Positions 33,380 to 45,853 of a DNA stretch of 64,000 bases are shown piece by piece (within the stretch, counting starts at the first letter, position 1; each line of letters opens with the position of its first letter). The stretch comes from Corinectria fuckeliana (lineage: Eukaryota > Ascomycota > Sordariomycetes > Hypocreales > Nectriaceae), in NCBI GenBank assembly GCA_019137255.1, contig WPDH01000159.1:168825-232824 (forward strand), written 5' to 3'. Position numbers and translations under genes: made by a program. The notes below the pieces were generated by a model. The model was not told the DNA's origin. It searched no databases and saw nothing but the letters and a program-made list of their open reading frames with translations.

Positions 33380-35170
33380 TGTCGCAGTGATCTCTGGTAC
33401 CCTGTAGTGGTGGGAGCTCAGGGCCGTTGTCGAATGTGTGCTATGATTGGGCAGTCAAGTGTTGATGCGTGGTGATGGAACTTCGGGGTAGCGATGGCAA
33501 CATATGTTAAGAAAAGGAGAAATAGATGCTGAGGGGGGAAAGAAAAGCCAGGTACCGACGTTATTGGGTTTGACTATCTGGTCCATAGGAGATATCGGGA
33601 GCCTTCAATGCTCCTTTTGCCACGAATCACCTGCAAGTGTAGTGGCCAGGCGATCGGGGTACCTGCAAGGACGAAGCCATCACCGATTTAGGTTGTCGCC
33701 GAGAGAACTGTGCCATGCCTTCTCCCGAAAGCTCCCCAGACCGAAGTGACCGAGTTGTACTGCTTCTAGCCCTAACATGTAGGAACGCACGATTGTGTCT
33801 CTCGCAGTTGTTGGTATTTGCGCACTCGAGTTTCTATCCCTCCCTGATTATCACACCAAGATGACTACGAGGTGTAGCAGGCTCCGAGATGGATTCAGTA
33901 ATAGAGGGGCCATGATAGCATTTGCCCACGAGACAACCGAAACTCTCGCGTCTAAGGTTATGAGGCCCCTGGGAAAGTTTGAACCTTGGGGCACACCGCG
34001 CCGTGACGATAAGCAGCCGCTGTGACGATGAAGGAAAGTTCAAGTACGTGTCGTTGTGAGAGTCAAATGCATGGTCGTGCCGTAAGTGACCTCGCCTTAA
34101 GTCGGCAGAAGACCATGGGCGTTGGACGGCGATTCCTTGTCTGCCGTCTATATTTGCACATATCTGGCTCAGTAGCTTCCTGGGACTTTTCCCCTGTCAT
34201 TCAGACTGGATATTGAGTACTCCCAGCATACGACTGTAGGATAATTCACTCCAGGCCTGCCGTTCTTGTAGTTCTGCCCGCCCTCGACTACTATGTATCT
34301 TCAATCCGGACATCATCCATTGGCTCCATTCTCTTCCCCCCCCTCCCTTCCACACTCACAGTATACGTACGAGGTCGGCGCATGTATACCTCTTGAATTG
34401 CCGAGTCCCACCGTGAACCGGGAACATTTCGTAAATGACCGCTACCACGGAGAAGCTGGGAATGAACGGGCGCACCCATTGGAAGTCCACGATTCGAGCT
34501 GTATGCACTAGAATATCAGGACTAGTCACAATTAGGATGAACATCATGAGTTTACAAAGCCAAATTTCTACGTGCATAGACTTGTTGTAAAAGAGGCCCC
34601 CTCAGAGCATGGTGAGAAGTGATATTACAGCCTGTTGCAGTTGCTCTACTACTCACAAAAATGTGCCGCTACTGATTTTCCATTGGCTGTTTACTTAACA
34701 AGGCAACGGGCAGTTAAATGGCCATCTCCGTCTACTACAATGCGAGGGTTAAACATTCAATGGTGTCTCAATCGGCGGTGGCAGCATTCTTGCAGGAATC
34801 GGGGCGATTTTTCTGGATTTGTTCTACTGCAGGGCTGATGCTGTGATAACGGTAGCCAGCGCTTATTATCGCCCAATTTTATGATGCTACTCGGATTGTT
34901 GTGGCTTTCCCATGTCAACCATCTTCAGCTACTTGCTTTTGCCTCTGCAAATTGCCTATCAGTGAACCACCCGCTAAGTCCTCTCCAAACTAGAAACAAT
35001 GAGCAGATAAGTAGGATTAGATAAGCTAGCGCTGGGCTAATTGAGGCAACTGCTAGCGAGACCGGAGCGCGCTCGACCGAGGCTCGGAAGAGACCGGCTT
35101 CACCAGTTTATGCAACGTCAGCAGGGTAATGAATCCAGTGCTGTCGCCGAGAAGAATCCAGAAAACGACC
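33380..35170. other. Gene-free 1.8 kb between divergent genes
   Basis: It holds the upstream regions of the minus-strand permease and the plus-strand dehydrogenase. Short frames (for example 34,356-34,577 minus) have no recognisable family or splice context. Confidence 0.4.
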
Positions 35171-36470
35171 ATGTTTACGCGAGCCGTATCAAAACTGGGA
35201 TCTAGGTCTCCTGGCAAGTCCCAGAGGCTCTGTTTCAGCTCAACGACTGCTGCGAGGGCCGACTTTACTCATGCGGTGAGTGTGAACTAGCCTTCAGAGA
35301 CACTCGCTTTATTGAGAGACCACGCCACTGACGTTCATCCAGGTAATTGGAGGCGGTGTCGTTGGGCTGGCTGTTGCCCAGAGGCTCGCCCACCGCGACA
35401 ACACATCAACAGTCCTTATTGAGCGAAACGTGGGAGTCGGCATGGAGACAAGCTCACGCAACAGCGAAGTTGTTCATGCGGGCGTTTATTACGGCACCGA
35501 TAGCCTCAAAGGGAGCCTTTGCATCCGTGGAAAGCAGCTCCTGTACGAATTATGCGACAAAGCCGACATCCCCTACCGACGAACGGGCAAGTGGATCGTG
35601 GCCCAAGACGACGCGCAGTACCGATCGCTACAGAAGATTTACGCAACATGTCAAGACCTCGATGTTCCAATGAGGTGGGTTAGCCAGGAGGAAGTGGAAC
35701 GGGTTGGCGAGGGAGTGGCAGCGCGGGCTGGCGTTCTCGAGAGCCCTACCACTGGCATCGTCGACTCACACAGCTTGATGTTGGCCCTGCAAGGTCGCTT
35801 CGAAGAGTCCGAGGGCATCATGGCGCTTAACACGCATGTCGTTGGTATAACGCCACTAGGAGACTCTGGAAGTATGGGATGGGAGGTTAAAGTAAAGGAT
35901 GCAGCAACATCGGAGGTGTCGACGATAACGACAGAAACGCTCATCAACGCCGCGGGACTCGGAGCAGTCGCAATCCACAACATGATCACCCCGCCCCAAC
36001 AGCATAAGAAGATGTTCTACGCCAAAGGAAACTACTTTTCCTACTCCTCGTCCAAGCCAAAGATTTCTCGGCTGATCTATCCTGTCCCTGCGCCAGGGGC
36101 TGGTGGCTTGGGGACTCATTTAACGTTGGACCTCGGAGGTCGAATCCGGTTCGGGCCTGATGTCGAATGGGTCGACGGTCCAGATGATCTCACTGCCAAC
36201 GCAAAACAGCTTAAGCTGGCCATCAAAGACATAAAGAAATACCTGCCTGCGGTGGATGAGAGCTGCTTGGCAGCCGACTATGCAGGTATACGGCCAAAAC
36301 TGGCAAGGGGAGGAGGAGGCGTTGACGGAAAGGGATTCCTGGACTTTATCATCCGAAAGGAGGAGGGGTACGAGGGCTGGGTAAATCTCCTTGGTATCGA
36401 GAGCCCAGGCTTGACGAGCTGTTTGGGGATAGGTGAGAAGGTGGATTTCCTCTTGTACGGCTCTTCATAA
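35171..36470 (+). CDS. FAD-dependent oxidoreductase, L-2-hydroxyglutarate dehydrogenase-like
   Basis: Exons 35,171-35,275 and 35,343-36,470 (67-bp intron) encode 410 residues. The N-terminus (MFTRAVSKLGSRSPGKSQ, Arg/Ser-rich, no acids until about residue 31) looks like a mitochondrial targeting peptide. The FAD-binding motif VIGGGVVGLAVAQRLA starts right after the intron, followed by VLIERNVGVGMETSSRNSEV and HAGVYYGTDSLKGSLC, diagnostic for L2HGDH relatives. The C-terminus has GIRPKLARGG and LLGIESPGLTSCLGIGE. The family oxidises L-2-hydroxyglutarate to 2-oxoglutarate, passing electrons to quinone. Length is slightly below the animal enzyme but normal for fungal members. Confidence 0.88.
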
Positions 36471-37131
36471 CCTGCAAGAAGCAGCTTCTAGCCAAGTCTG
36501 TTACAGTCAAGCATGTAATGCCCACTCACGAATCCTAGCCAGGTGAATAACCCCTTTACTTGGATTTCCCTGTACAATCTCTTCGGGTTAAGTAAGAAAG
36601 CATGGGAAACATACTCCGAAGAATTTATGACAGTGCACTCTCGCGAATGATGTTGTAGGTCACAGGATCCTGAATCAACGCCTTAGGACTTGGCCTCTTC
36701 AACATCGTCGCTAGTATAGGCTGGATCATCGTGAACGGTGCGTCCAAGCCACAGTAATAACCGTCGTGCTCTAGAGTAGTTCTTGAGCCAGCCCCAGTAG
36801 AAATAGGAAGCAGTAAATTATCTTAACTAGTACATGCGTGCTACGGGCACCTTGTAAGAGTTTTCTGACTATGTCAATGGCCGTATGGTTTCTACCGTTA
36901 GGTGAGCCCCGAGCATACATCAAAGTAGCCTAAGTAGCAGCCAAGTCTATCCAGTAAGAGCTTCCCGGTCACGACTCGTGAATATTAAGAGGATATTCGC
37001 TTCTTCAACTCGAGTACTTCGATCTGACACCGAGCATCGATGAGTAATTCAATGACAGAGAGACCTGATCCAGATGGCCGCTCAGAGCAGCCCACAATTC
37101 GATCTCGACATCATCAAGACTTGCTAAGCAG
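36471..37131. other. Intergenic region between convergent genes
   Basis: No gene recognised. Confidence 0.4.
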
Positions 37132-38530
37132 TTACAAAATTGCTAGCCCGTTTACATGGGACCCAACACCATCTATAAATCTTGTTAGCTGCCGTGGTAC
37201 TCAAGAATTACTGCACTCACTAAGGCAGTTTGCCGGTGCGCTCGTGAAAAAGAAGGTCCACTGCTTGCGTTCGCGACATTTCTGCGCCAGGTTATCCAGC
37301 TGGAGCATTTCGCCCAAGGGCATGCCCCAGAGCGAAAGGATGTACTCATGGAGGTAGTATCCTGCAGACTGGTTAACGTGGTACTCAGATCTGGGAACTC
37401 TTCCATTAACTTGCCCTCAGTTGGTGGCCATGCTTCAAATGTTGGAGAATCGCCAGCAACAGCCGCAAAATATGAATCGTGCAGCCAGTTCAAGATCTCT
37501 GGCCCTTGAGCCAAGCCGCCGAATCTCTCACTGATAAGATGTCTCGTCGACAGTTCCTTCTTTTCCTCGGGAGATTTCTGGTGATAGGCCTCCACCCAAC
37601 CACTCCGGATGAACAGCATGTCGCCAATTTTGATGTCTCCTCCTTGGGACTCAGGTCGAATATCAATGCTTTGCTCTCTGCCGCAGGCAACAAGTTCCTC
37701 CAAAGATATCTTGGACGTCTCGAATGGATCGAAAGAGATGCCGTGCTTCGTCGCATACTCGTGATAGTCGAGCAACACGCCACGGCCAGCAATGCCATGT
37801 TCGGCCCAGTGATGCATTGAGCACTTTGAGTTGGAATTCGGGCCCATGATATCATCCGCAGTGGTCTACAACGGCTGTCAATGGATACACTCTCAAGTCT
37901 ACTTAACAGACTGTGTACGGAATGGGACCAACGTTATTGTAAAATTTCCCGGAGGCCATATGGGCAAACTTTGCTGCATGTCAGCTCGATATTGTAAACT
38001 GACGAAGCTTGGTGGCCATGCTTACATGCCTGAAACCATCCCATTGTGTTCCACTCTGCGTGTTTAAGCTATAGAGATCATCGTAAACAAGCCGTGGAAA
38101 AAAAGGCTTTATCTCATGCTGGAAGCGTTGTCGCCCGAATGCTGGCCCTTCCGGGATGTTCAACGGGAGGCTGAAATAAACGAGACTCCATTAGCCAAGC
38201 ATACAGTGACCAAGACGGGCTCTTCATACTTGAGTGGCACAATTTCTCCTGTCTTAATCTCTCCTGCTGCCCTCGACACTCTCAATGGAGTAAGAAGGTT
38301 CAAGCGACCGAGCTGTACTTCCATTAGTAGAAGACCAACATGCAGTGATAGATCCAAATTCGAACGTTGTCATTCTCGCCCCACACCCAGGCAGCATCTT
38401 CAGGCGCCCCAAGAATTTTGGGTAGCTCATTACGAGATGGGAACTCGGTGGACCGGGGATCCCAGGGAACTTGATCGGGGTTCTGTTTGGTAGCCTTCTG
38501 TTCAGCCATTTTTGCGTTATTCGGCAGCAT
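37132..38530 (-). CDS. Cyclase family protein (kynurenine-formamidase-like fold) with 20-nt interruption
   Basis: Exons (minus) 38,366-38,530, 38,230-38,312, 38,026-38,170, 37,933-37,968, 37,411-37,865, 37,221-37,390 and 37,132-37,172 give 364 residues. Motifs in order: WDGFRHFAHM after NTQSGTQ (the metal-site pattern of fungal cyclase proteins), KCSMHHWAEHGIAGRGVLLD, GDMLFIRSGWVEAYH, FEAWPPTEG, YHVNQSAGYYLHEYILSLWG and FFFTSAPANCL, ending GSHVNGLAIL. Five introns are ordinary in size (48-67 bp), though two donors are weak (GTTCGA, GTTGGT). At 37,391-37,410 a 20-nt segment beginning GT and ending AG must be skipped to join two conserved parts in frame. Without that, the frame breaks and this is a pseudogene. 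Family members are metal-dependent hydrolases; substrate unknown. Start may also be the ATG eight codons in. Confidence 0.72.
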
Positions 38531-40622
38531 TCGGGATGCTCGGAGGGCAAGTTGGGTATTGTGACGAGTTGAACTTGAGATGACTTAAGTACCCTGCAGT
38601 TACTTAGGTAAATCAGGTTTTCGGTTTCTCCACACCATTCCACTGACCAAGCCGCGGCTTGGGCACCGAGATCACACCTCGGACCACGGTTATGTGCCGA
38701 TTCTAGAGAAGTTGCGGGGTAAAAGGGGCAACTTCACTACTCGAAATGAACTTGTGATCCTGCAATTGGGACTTTGGTACTGGATACCATTATGCATTGA
38801 CTCGTTTAGTATGAGCCTCGAAATTTTGTGACTGTGCGTACATGTCATCCATGGTATGGAAAATCATTGGGAAAGGACAGGGGAGTAAGCAGCACCACCG
38901 TTAGTTAATAGCTTCAAGTTCGCCACCAAGCATCATAGTTTGGTAGAACGGAAAGAGAACGAGCTGCTCCACAGTTGGGCGGACCTTTGTTCCCCCATAT
39001 AGCAAAGTTGGGACTGAAAACAGTTAGCCAGGCTAGATGCCGAGATCCGACGAACCTGATGCTAAGTCGCGTGTCTACAATGTGGTACGTTAGTCATGGC
39101 TCAAGTGGGGGTGATGAATTGCATCCCGCGACACGAGACGTGATTCGAAAACTCTGTAGTTAGTTCTGAGAATCGGCGGAGGCTGAGGCTGTTCTCCCTA
39201 ATGACTAAATATTTAGTATTCCGAAGGCCAGTGCTCTCGATGGTGCTTGAGTTTGGGTGCGTTGGGCGGTTGGTCCTCGATAGTGCTTAGTGTGTATAAC
39301 GACTAGCATCTTCATGCGTTAGGAAGCTAAATACTAATTATCCTGCACATGGACTAGAGCCCTAAAGTCTATCAGAACCGCTACTGCATCTAACTCCATG
39401 CTTTAGAAGCCTGTTTACTGCAAGGATGGGGGTAGTGCAGACTTTAGACAATGAACTGGGATTGAGTTCTTGATTCTCATCTTTCCGTCAGTAAACTGCA
39501 TCGAGAGGGCCCCGAGACTGCCATGACACGTAATGTCTATTACAATGACTAAAGCTTATTTCACTAAGCTAATTAAAGAAAAACACATACTACATGCATC
39601 CGCAAAGCTTTCTTGCCTGCTGTGCAGTCAGAAAGCAATATTTGTCCAGTATATGCCTCCGCCAAATCGCTAGCTTGCATCTTGGCACACAGTGAAGGTT
39701 TCGTAAAAGACAGCGTAGAAAGTCTTGGCCAAACATGTAGTTGGCTGATTAGATAGTTCAATTGCATATGCAGCTGGCCTCCATTTGCTTACGTTCTGTC
39801 TGTACAACCGTCCTAGATCATAGTAAGTAAAGAACGAGAGCTACAAGACCGCCAAGGCTACGGAATCTTCAGCGCAGTATTCAGTAAATAGATACCTTAA
39901 CCGCGCCGTCAGCAGGCTGTTTTTCTCGGTCCCCAGCTCATTGAATTCCCCGTCTGAGCCCGATTTCCCGGAGAACACTAACAGCCGTACTACTACTTCT
40001 TTCTCGACCATCACAATGCACAGACAACCTGATATATTACATCGTGTCTGAAGCTCAAGGAAAAGAATCACGGCCAGCGGTAAAACTGATTGGTGAGACG
40101 GCGACTAATATAACCTCTAATAATCGCAGTCTACTAACGATTAGATATTGCTCACTAGGTACCTCTCTACTATAGCTGTTAGCTGTATTCTGTAAAGCTA
40201 CACCAGCTATAGGCTTTCTCTGCAGGTCTTAAAAAGTTAATCAAAAGACGGCGACACCTATTTCGCCTTTTAAAGGATAACTGTTATATGGAAGATAAGT
40301 TCTTTACGTTAAGAGGTGTTCGCCGTGTAGAAGATAGGGCTTAGAGGGCAGCTAGTATTGAGCAGACTGACCTCCATCACTCCGGGGCCCAGAAATCTGC
40401 CTCGTGGGTGCCTAAGTGTGGCTGTGTAACGTTTTATCATGTAGGTAGCCCAACCCTGAAATGGTGTAGCAGCTCAGCCTCATTGGGGCTTGGAGAGGGG
40501 GGAGTCCATTTGCAACATGTGTGAATAAATGCAATCCTTAAGTCCAGGTGATCCCCAGTAATATTTATACAGTTTCGGATCTAAAGTAAATCTGAAGACA
40601 ATTTCACACTTTCAAGGAATCA
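38531..40622. other. Gene-free 2.1 kb
   Basis: No gene supported on either strand. 40,090-40,370 is AT-richer, with a short palindrome around GGCGACACCTATTTCGCC. The last part is the presumed promoter of the HET gene. Confidence 0.4.
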
Positions 40623-42511
40623 ATGAGAATGCCTGTCGTCAACAAATACAGCTACAAGCCTCTCTCCGAAAAAAATGCCATCAGGCTCGTCGTCCTAGAT
40701 CCAACCACAGACGGAACAGCTCCACTCACTTGCCAGATTATTGAACAGCGGACTTCAGCACAGCATCTGGACTATGCAGCCATTTCCTATGTTTGGGGAA
40801 AGCACGAGTTCTCACGGACCCTAGAGATAAGATGCGATGGGGACATGAGGTACTTGAGAATCACGCCCAACCTTGATACTTTGTTACAGGGTCTTCGAAC
40901 ACGCGACAAACCCCGACATCTATGGATTGATGCCATCTGCCTCAATCAGAATGATGGGATGGAAAAGGCCCAACAAATTCCTGCAATGGGAAACATCTAC
41001 AGGATGGCTGTGGCGGTTGATATTTGGCTTGGGCCCGAAAATCCTATGACGGCGAGGCTCCTTGCATTCTTTCGAAAACTCAGCCGCCTCCCAGACGTGA
41101 CTAAATGGAAAACGCAATGGGAAATGGCTAGACGAATTGTCTTTCTCATGAGAAAACTCTTCCATAATCAGTCTTCGGAAGCACTGGGCGCTATACTCGA
41201 TTTCTTTCAGCAGCCGTGGTTCTCACGCCGCTGGATTATCCAGGAGGCATGTCTTGCCAGTCATGCTACTGTTCATTGCGGCAGCCAATCCATTCCTCTG
41301 CGGTTGCTTAGTCTGGCCGCCACACGTTTTCAACGTATGGATATGTCGGATTATGCCATTAAAGTGGCGGCAAATCTGGGGTGCCAGACGACTGGGCTGA
41401 GTATGTTGGAGCTCCTTTGGCATTTTCACGATGCTGAGTGCCTTGAGCCAAAAGATCGTGTTGCTGCCTTTATAAGCTTGGGACTGGACGGGCAGCAGTT
41501 TCATCTGGATTACACAAAGCATTGGACCGAGATGTATAAGAACTTTGCTTCTTTTACCTACAGTCTGGGCCATAATGACACCAGTCTACAAATGCTGCTT
41601 CACTTGTTTGAATTTGGTCCTGTTTCAAGGAGAGAGGATTCTTCGTATCCATCGTGGGTTCCTGACTGGTCACAATCTCGGCGGCGAAGACTTCCGTATG
41701 GCTGTCGCACAAAGAATCCGGACACCTTCGAACCATACCCCAAGTCTCCAGGGTACTCTGAAAAGGCGATTGTGGCTTTTCATCATGGGTTCTTGCAAAT
41801 CCACTGGAATATGTCAACTGTTGGCCTACGATGTCATCGAGTGGCTTCCGCAGCGACGTTCGACTCCTTTCAGCACACCAAAGGGTGCAAGACGGAGCAA
41901 GTTATGAATATCCTTGAAAAGCTCTTTCCCTCCATCCCAGATGCAAAGCTGGGCATAATGGTACTCGCTTCTTTGCTCAAGACAATCTCAGATTTCCGCC
42001 ACCCGATTGCGGAACGAGAAAGACTAGCAAATCTCTAGGCAGGTTCGAAAAGAAGCTCTACAAATATCATTCAGATTTGGATTGCCAACAGTTGTTGATA
42101 TGGTTGCGGACACTGGAGTCCATTCTACAGGATTTCTGCCTGGTGGAGCTAGAATTACTTGGGCAGAATTCTGTACCCGTTCGAGGCTATGGCATCGGCC
42201 TAGAGTTGATGCGAGTTGACGATGTCGTTATACCGCTCTGGAGCCTGGAGGACGATACCTCTAAAACTGGGTTTCATGCTGGCACGTCGGAGATGGGCAT
42301 TCAATTTTCCACGATGCTTGCTGTTAGATGTGTTGGAGAGCAACTGAGCGGTGTCCCTGGCGAAGACAGACCGGTTCAAGCGGGTAGAATCATCGGACCG
42401 GTAACCTGCGTTACTTTGACTACAGCGGCCGATAACAGCGAGCACCTCTCCGGTTCTAGGCGAGATGGTGTCGTAGACTGGAAGCAGTGGTCTTCAATGC
42501 GAATTGTTTAG
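40623..42511 (+). CDS. HET-domain (heterokaryon incompatibility) protein
   Basis: The first exon runs from the ATG at 40,623 and is open to 42,038. The HET domain shows YAAISYVWG (51-59), HLWIDAICLNQNDG (99-112) and WFSRRWIIQEACLA. The C-terminal part lies in another frame from about 42,041 to 42,511 (KKLYKYHSDLDCQQLL, then YGIGLELMRVDDVVIPLW and AGRIIGPVTCV, as in many HET proteins), so at least one intron is needed. GT at 41,885 with AG at 42,042 keeps frame, but this choice is uncertain because the removed 158 bp reads as plausible protein. Cytosolic. HET domains can trigger cell death after non-self fusion, but most copies have no known trigger. No NACHT or ankyrin part is attached. Confidence 0.85.
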
Positions 42512-43914
42512 GTAATGTAGGCATATTGTTCTCCCTTCCTCAGCTCTTCGTTTTGAATAAAAAGACGATTCACATTTATAATCTGTACTCTAAAATGAGA
42601 CTCACTCGCTCCTGTTTCTAATCTCTTTTCGTCATGTCTTTCGTCATGTCAGGTAATCTCGACTCGGTGATACCAAATGGGTGTGCCTTACAATGTCATG
42701 GCTATTGCCAAATGTTGACAGCAGTGATGGTTTTTAGTAAAATCCTATCAGCGCTGCTGGCAGTTTGATTCGCTGTACGGCTGAGAGAATAGGGGCGACG
42801 ACACAATTAGAAGCTCAACCTTAGTGGGCTCGGTCTCCATATCATCATCAAACAGACCATCGATGATCGGTGTGACAGCCAGTCGTAGGCCTGGAAGAGT
42901 CAGCGCAACCCAACCCGAAATGGCAAGCTGCCTACCGATATCATTCACATGCCACACCAAGCACTCTTCGTCTTGCTCTTCCGCTGCACACGTCCATGAA
43001 ACCCCTTCCTGAGATACGGCAGCCCGGCCGCGATGCCAAAATCGGCGGCAAAAAAAAAAGATAACGCGCTCATAATCCCACACTGGTGCGCTGGTGCCAT
43101 GAGGACGGACCGCTGAAGAAGACTCTCACAGCAAGGGACGGACTTGCTTGGAGCTCAGTCCGGCGGACAGGTGCCTGGTGAAGCCTCCGCACTGCTGTAT
43201 GCAGAGCTGAAACACTCTCTGGTGAGGGTGATGACGATTCTATGGTGAATTGGTGCCCGGAGAAGAAGGAGGCTGAGGGAACCCATATGTCGACATGCAG
43301 TCAATGAAGGCTTTTAGCTCCGGCGCGCTTGCTGTGACTTTGCTCAGAGCAAATCTCCTATGCGCATGATTACAAGTCGGAATTAGATAAATGCCTTCTG
43401 AAATCAAAGATAAAAAGGGATGATGTACAGACACCTTTCCGAAGGCGGACAGCGTGAGGGCGAGGTAGAGAAAGTCGTAAGGACTGAGGGAGAGGCGAGA
43501 GGCCGATGTAAAGAACCCACCAAAGGTGTGTAATGCAACTATTCATATGGTTTGGTCGATGAGAATTTGTACTAGTTGGCTCTTGCTATCTAGATCATTT
43601 TCGCCGACCAACACGGCCATCGTGTTACACATAATCCAGGGCACACTGGAGCATATTGAAAAGGAGTGAGGGTGCACTGAACAGGAAGTAAAATAGAATC
43701 TAGTGCTGTGAGGATGTCAACCTACTAAACTAGACGGCCTCATCCCCCACCGCATGGCATATACGCAATCAGTAAAACTTCACATATGGCTATATGTATA
43801 ATCGGTAAGCACTCTATTCGTCATTTATCAGTCGAAGAACAAAAGTAATAGAAAAGAACCATGAGACAATTTGTGTATAATGCAAAGAACCCAACTAGCG
43901 GATCCAGCTCAGTG
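42512..43914. other. Intergenic region between convergent genes
   Basis: No gene supported. The 42,748-43,083 and 43,240-43,434 minus-strand frames lack recognisable homology, and the first opens at GTG rather than ATG. Confidence 0.45.
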
Positions 43915-45168
43915 CTAATAAATGGTCTGGCTTGCTGAGCCCAAACTCATACCCACGTGGACCGATGTCTGGATCCGCTGCTGACTGAGATCCCGGAGGT
44001 CCTCGTCAAACTCAACGCGCCCTTTCTGAAAAGCCACAATAATAGACGAGCCGCCGAACTGGAAAAGACCAAGTTCATCGCCCTTCTTGACTTCTGATCC
44101 AGGCTCCTGCCATTTCTTATGGAAGCTGGCAACACAATGTCAGTGACGGGACAGCTTGGTATATGCAAACATGCGTGGCAGTGACCACAGATAAACTTAC
44201 TCGACAGTCCCCACGTTGGTGGCCCCAATCGCAACAAACAAGACGTCACCGAAAGATTCAGTCTCAATGACCACATAAGCCCTCGCATTGCGGGTCAGTA
44301 TGTCCACGTCGCTATTCAGCGCGACAGGGTCGACCTGATAATAATCTCCCGGCACCGCGCGAAACAGTCTAACGCTGCCAGTGACTGGCGAATGGTACCG
44401 GTGATAATCCTGCGGAGAGAGGCGAAAGGACGCCACAGCGCCATCTCGGAACTGCGAACCGAGGGCGGTGTCCATTACCAGGTTAGTAACGCTGAAGTGA
44501 GTCCCTTTGATCCAGAGTTTCTTTGTCTCCGAGACTGACTCGTACGCGACCACGCGGCTGTCCGCGACCACTACGGCTGACGAAACGTCATCGGGCCTGT
44601 CAATCGGCCGTGAGCCTGGGGCGTGGTGCCTGACAAAGAAGTCCTCAAAGGTCGAGTACTGGGAGATGTCAGACGGAGTAAAGTCGTTCATGTCGATGTG
44701 GTAGGTTTTGACGAAGCGCTGGATTTTGTTGCGAGACGCGGGCGTGCCTTCGGTTCTTCCTGTACGTACTGTGAGTAGCTTCTAACAGCAGGCTTCTAAG
44801 AGACTCGGATGCATCCAACCTTCTCTCACTGACTTGTTGTGTATGTAGAGCCGCATGAGGTGTGTGCTGTCCAGCCATTCTGTCAGTGGGTTAAACAGTA
44901 GCAGCAGCTTCAACTTCTTCATGAGCGGCTCCTGCTCGCGCGTGAGCCGTCCAGTCTAGTGACCTTATTAGCCACGCCTGCCAAGCGATCCCGAGCCTAC
45001 GTGCCGTGCGATCGACAGTTTTCCAGCCGTACTCTTGGTTCTGAGCCTGTTTTGTACGTTAGACTAGGCTACAAGTCAAAAGCAATTTCGGTTTGCAGTA
45101 CTACTCACGAGATGGATCCAAGAGAGAAGGTGATTCAGAACTGCGTGAAAGAAATCGAAAATACCCAT
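43915..45168 (-). CDS. Phosphatidylserine decarboxylase family protein
   Basis: Exons (minus) 45,109-45,168, 45,017-45,046, 44,820-44,955, 44,201-44,759 and 43,915-44,125 encode 331 residues. Motifs in order: EYGWKTTGRLTREQEPLMKK, TPASRNKIQRFVKTYHI, FEDFFVRHHAPGSRPID, LWIKGTHFSV, FRLSPQDYHRYHSPVTG, VAIGATNVGTV, and the self-cleavage region LFQFGGSSIIVAF whose serine becomes the pyruvoyl group. The family converts phosphatidylserine to phosphatidylethanolamine; this short form lacks C2 domains and differs from the housekeeping enzymes. The hydrophobic first exon (MGIFDFFHAVLNHLLSW) may anchor it to a membrane. Two donors are weak (GTCGAT, GTTGGA) but are the only ones that keep frame and family sequence; the second junction is the least certain. 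Confidence 0.83.
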
Positions 45169-45853
45169 TTTCGCAGTATCCTTGCAAGTTTGGCCTAGCC
45201 ATTAACATGACCCATGTTCGACTGGGGAATCTTCTAGATATGTAGTACGGTCAAGCATAAAACTTGGTCAGGGTTAGGCTCACACACCGACAACATCGTG
45301 ATGTATTTATGACGTATTGGTGAGACACACCATCGGTGGACGGGTTCACAGCCAATCCGCACTAACGAGGACGCTCAACGAGTCAATTGCATCATATTAC
45401 GAAGGGCTTAAAGCACACTATCCAGGAGCAAATACCGAGTCTTTATTCCGGGGCGTCCATTGAGCCACTATGTCATTATGTACCTACGACTTTGGGCGTT
45501 TATCCAAGGCGTTATCAGCCCACCCCGGTAGCATGTCACCAATGTCACCAACACATCGTCAATCAGCTAGGGTAAGGCTCCTTCCGATTGACATGTTTCA
45601 CCATGACTGGTATTCAGACCTGGCAACGGACCATCATTCATGACGTCAGACGCAACACATAAAACAGTGCCTTGATTTATAGACGCATGGATTGGAGGAA
45701 GTAGATAAGGAAACGCCAAAGTCGGAGTGATGAGTCCAGTGACATCTATTCCAAGTTACATTCGAAGCAACCATAATCCAAAGCAACTATACGAAGCAAC
45801 GCAACCTAGAGCCAGACCCAAACAAGCCAAGAGTGCATAGCGTCACATGCAAC
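45169..45853. other. Shared upstream region of divergent genes
   Basis: It separates the minus-strand decarboxylase and the plus-strand dehydrogenase, so it must hold both promoters. No other feature recognised. Confidence 0.5.

Noticed and set aside
42748..43083. 111-codon minus-strand frame
   Set aside because: Starts at GTG, has no homology I recognise, and lies in a region expected to be 3' flanks.
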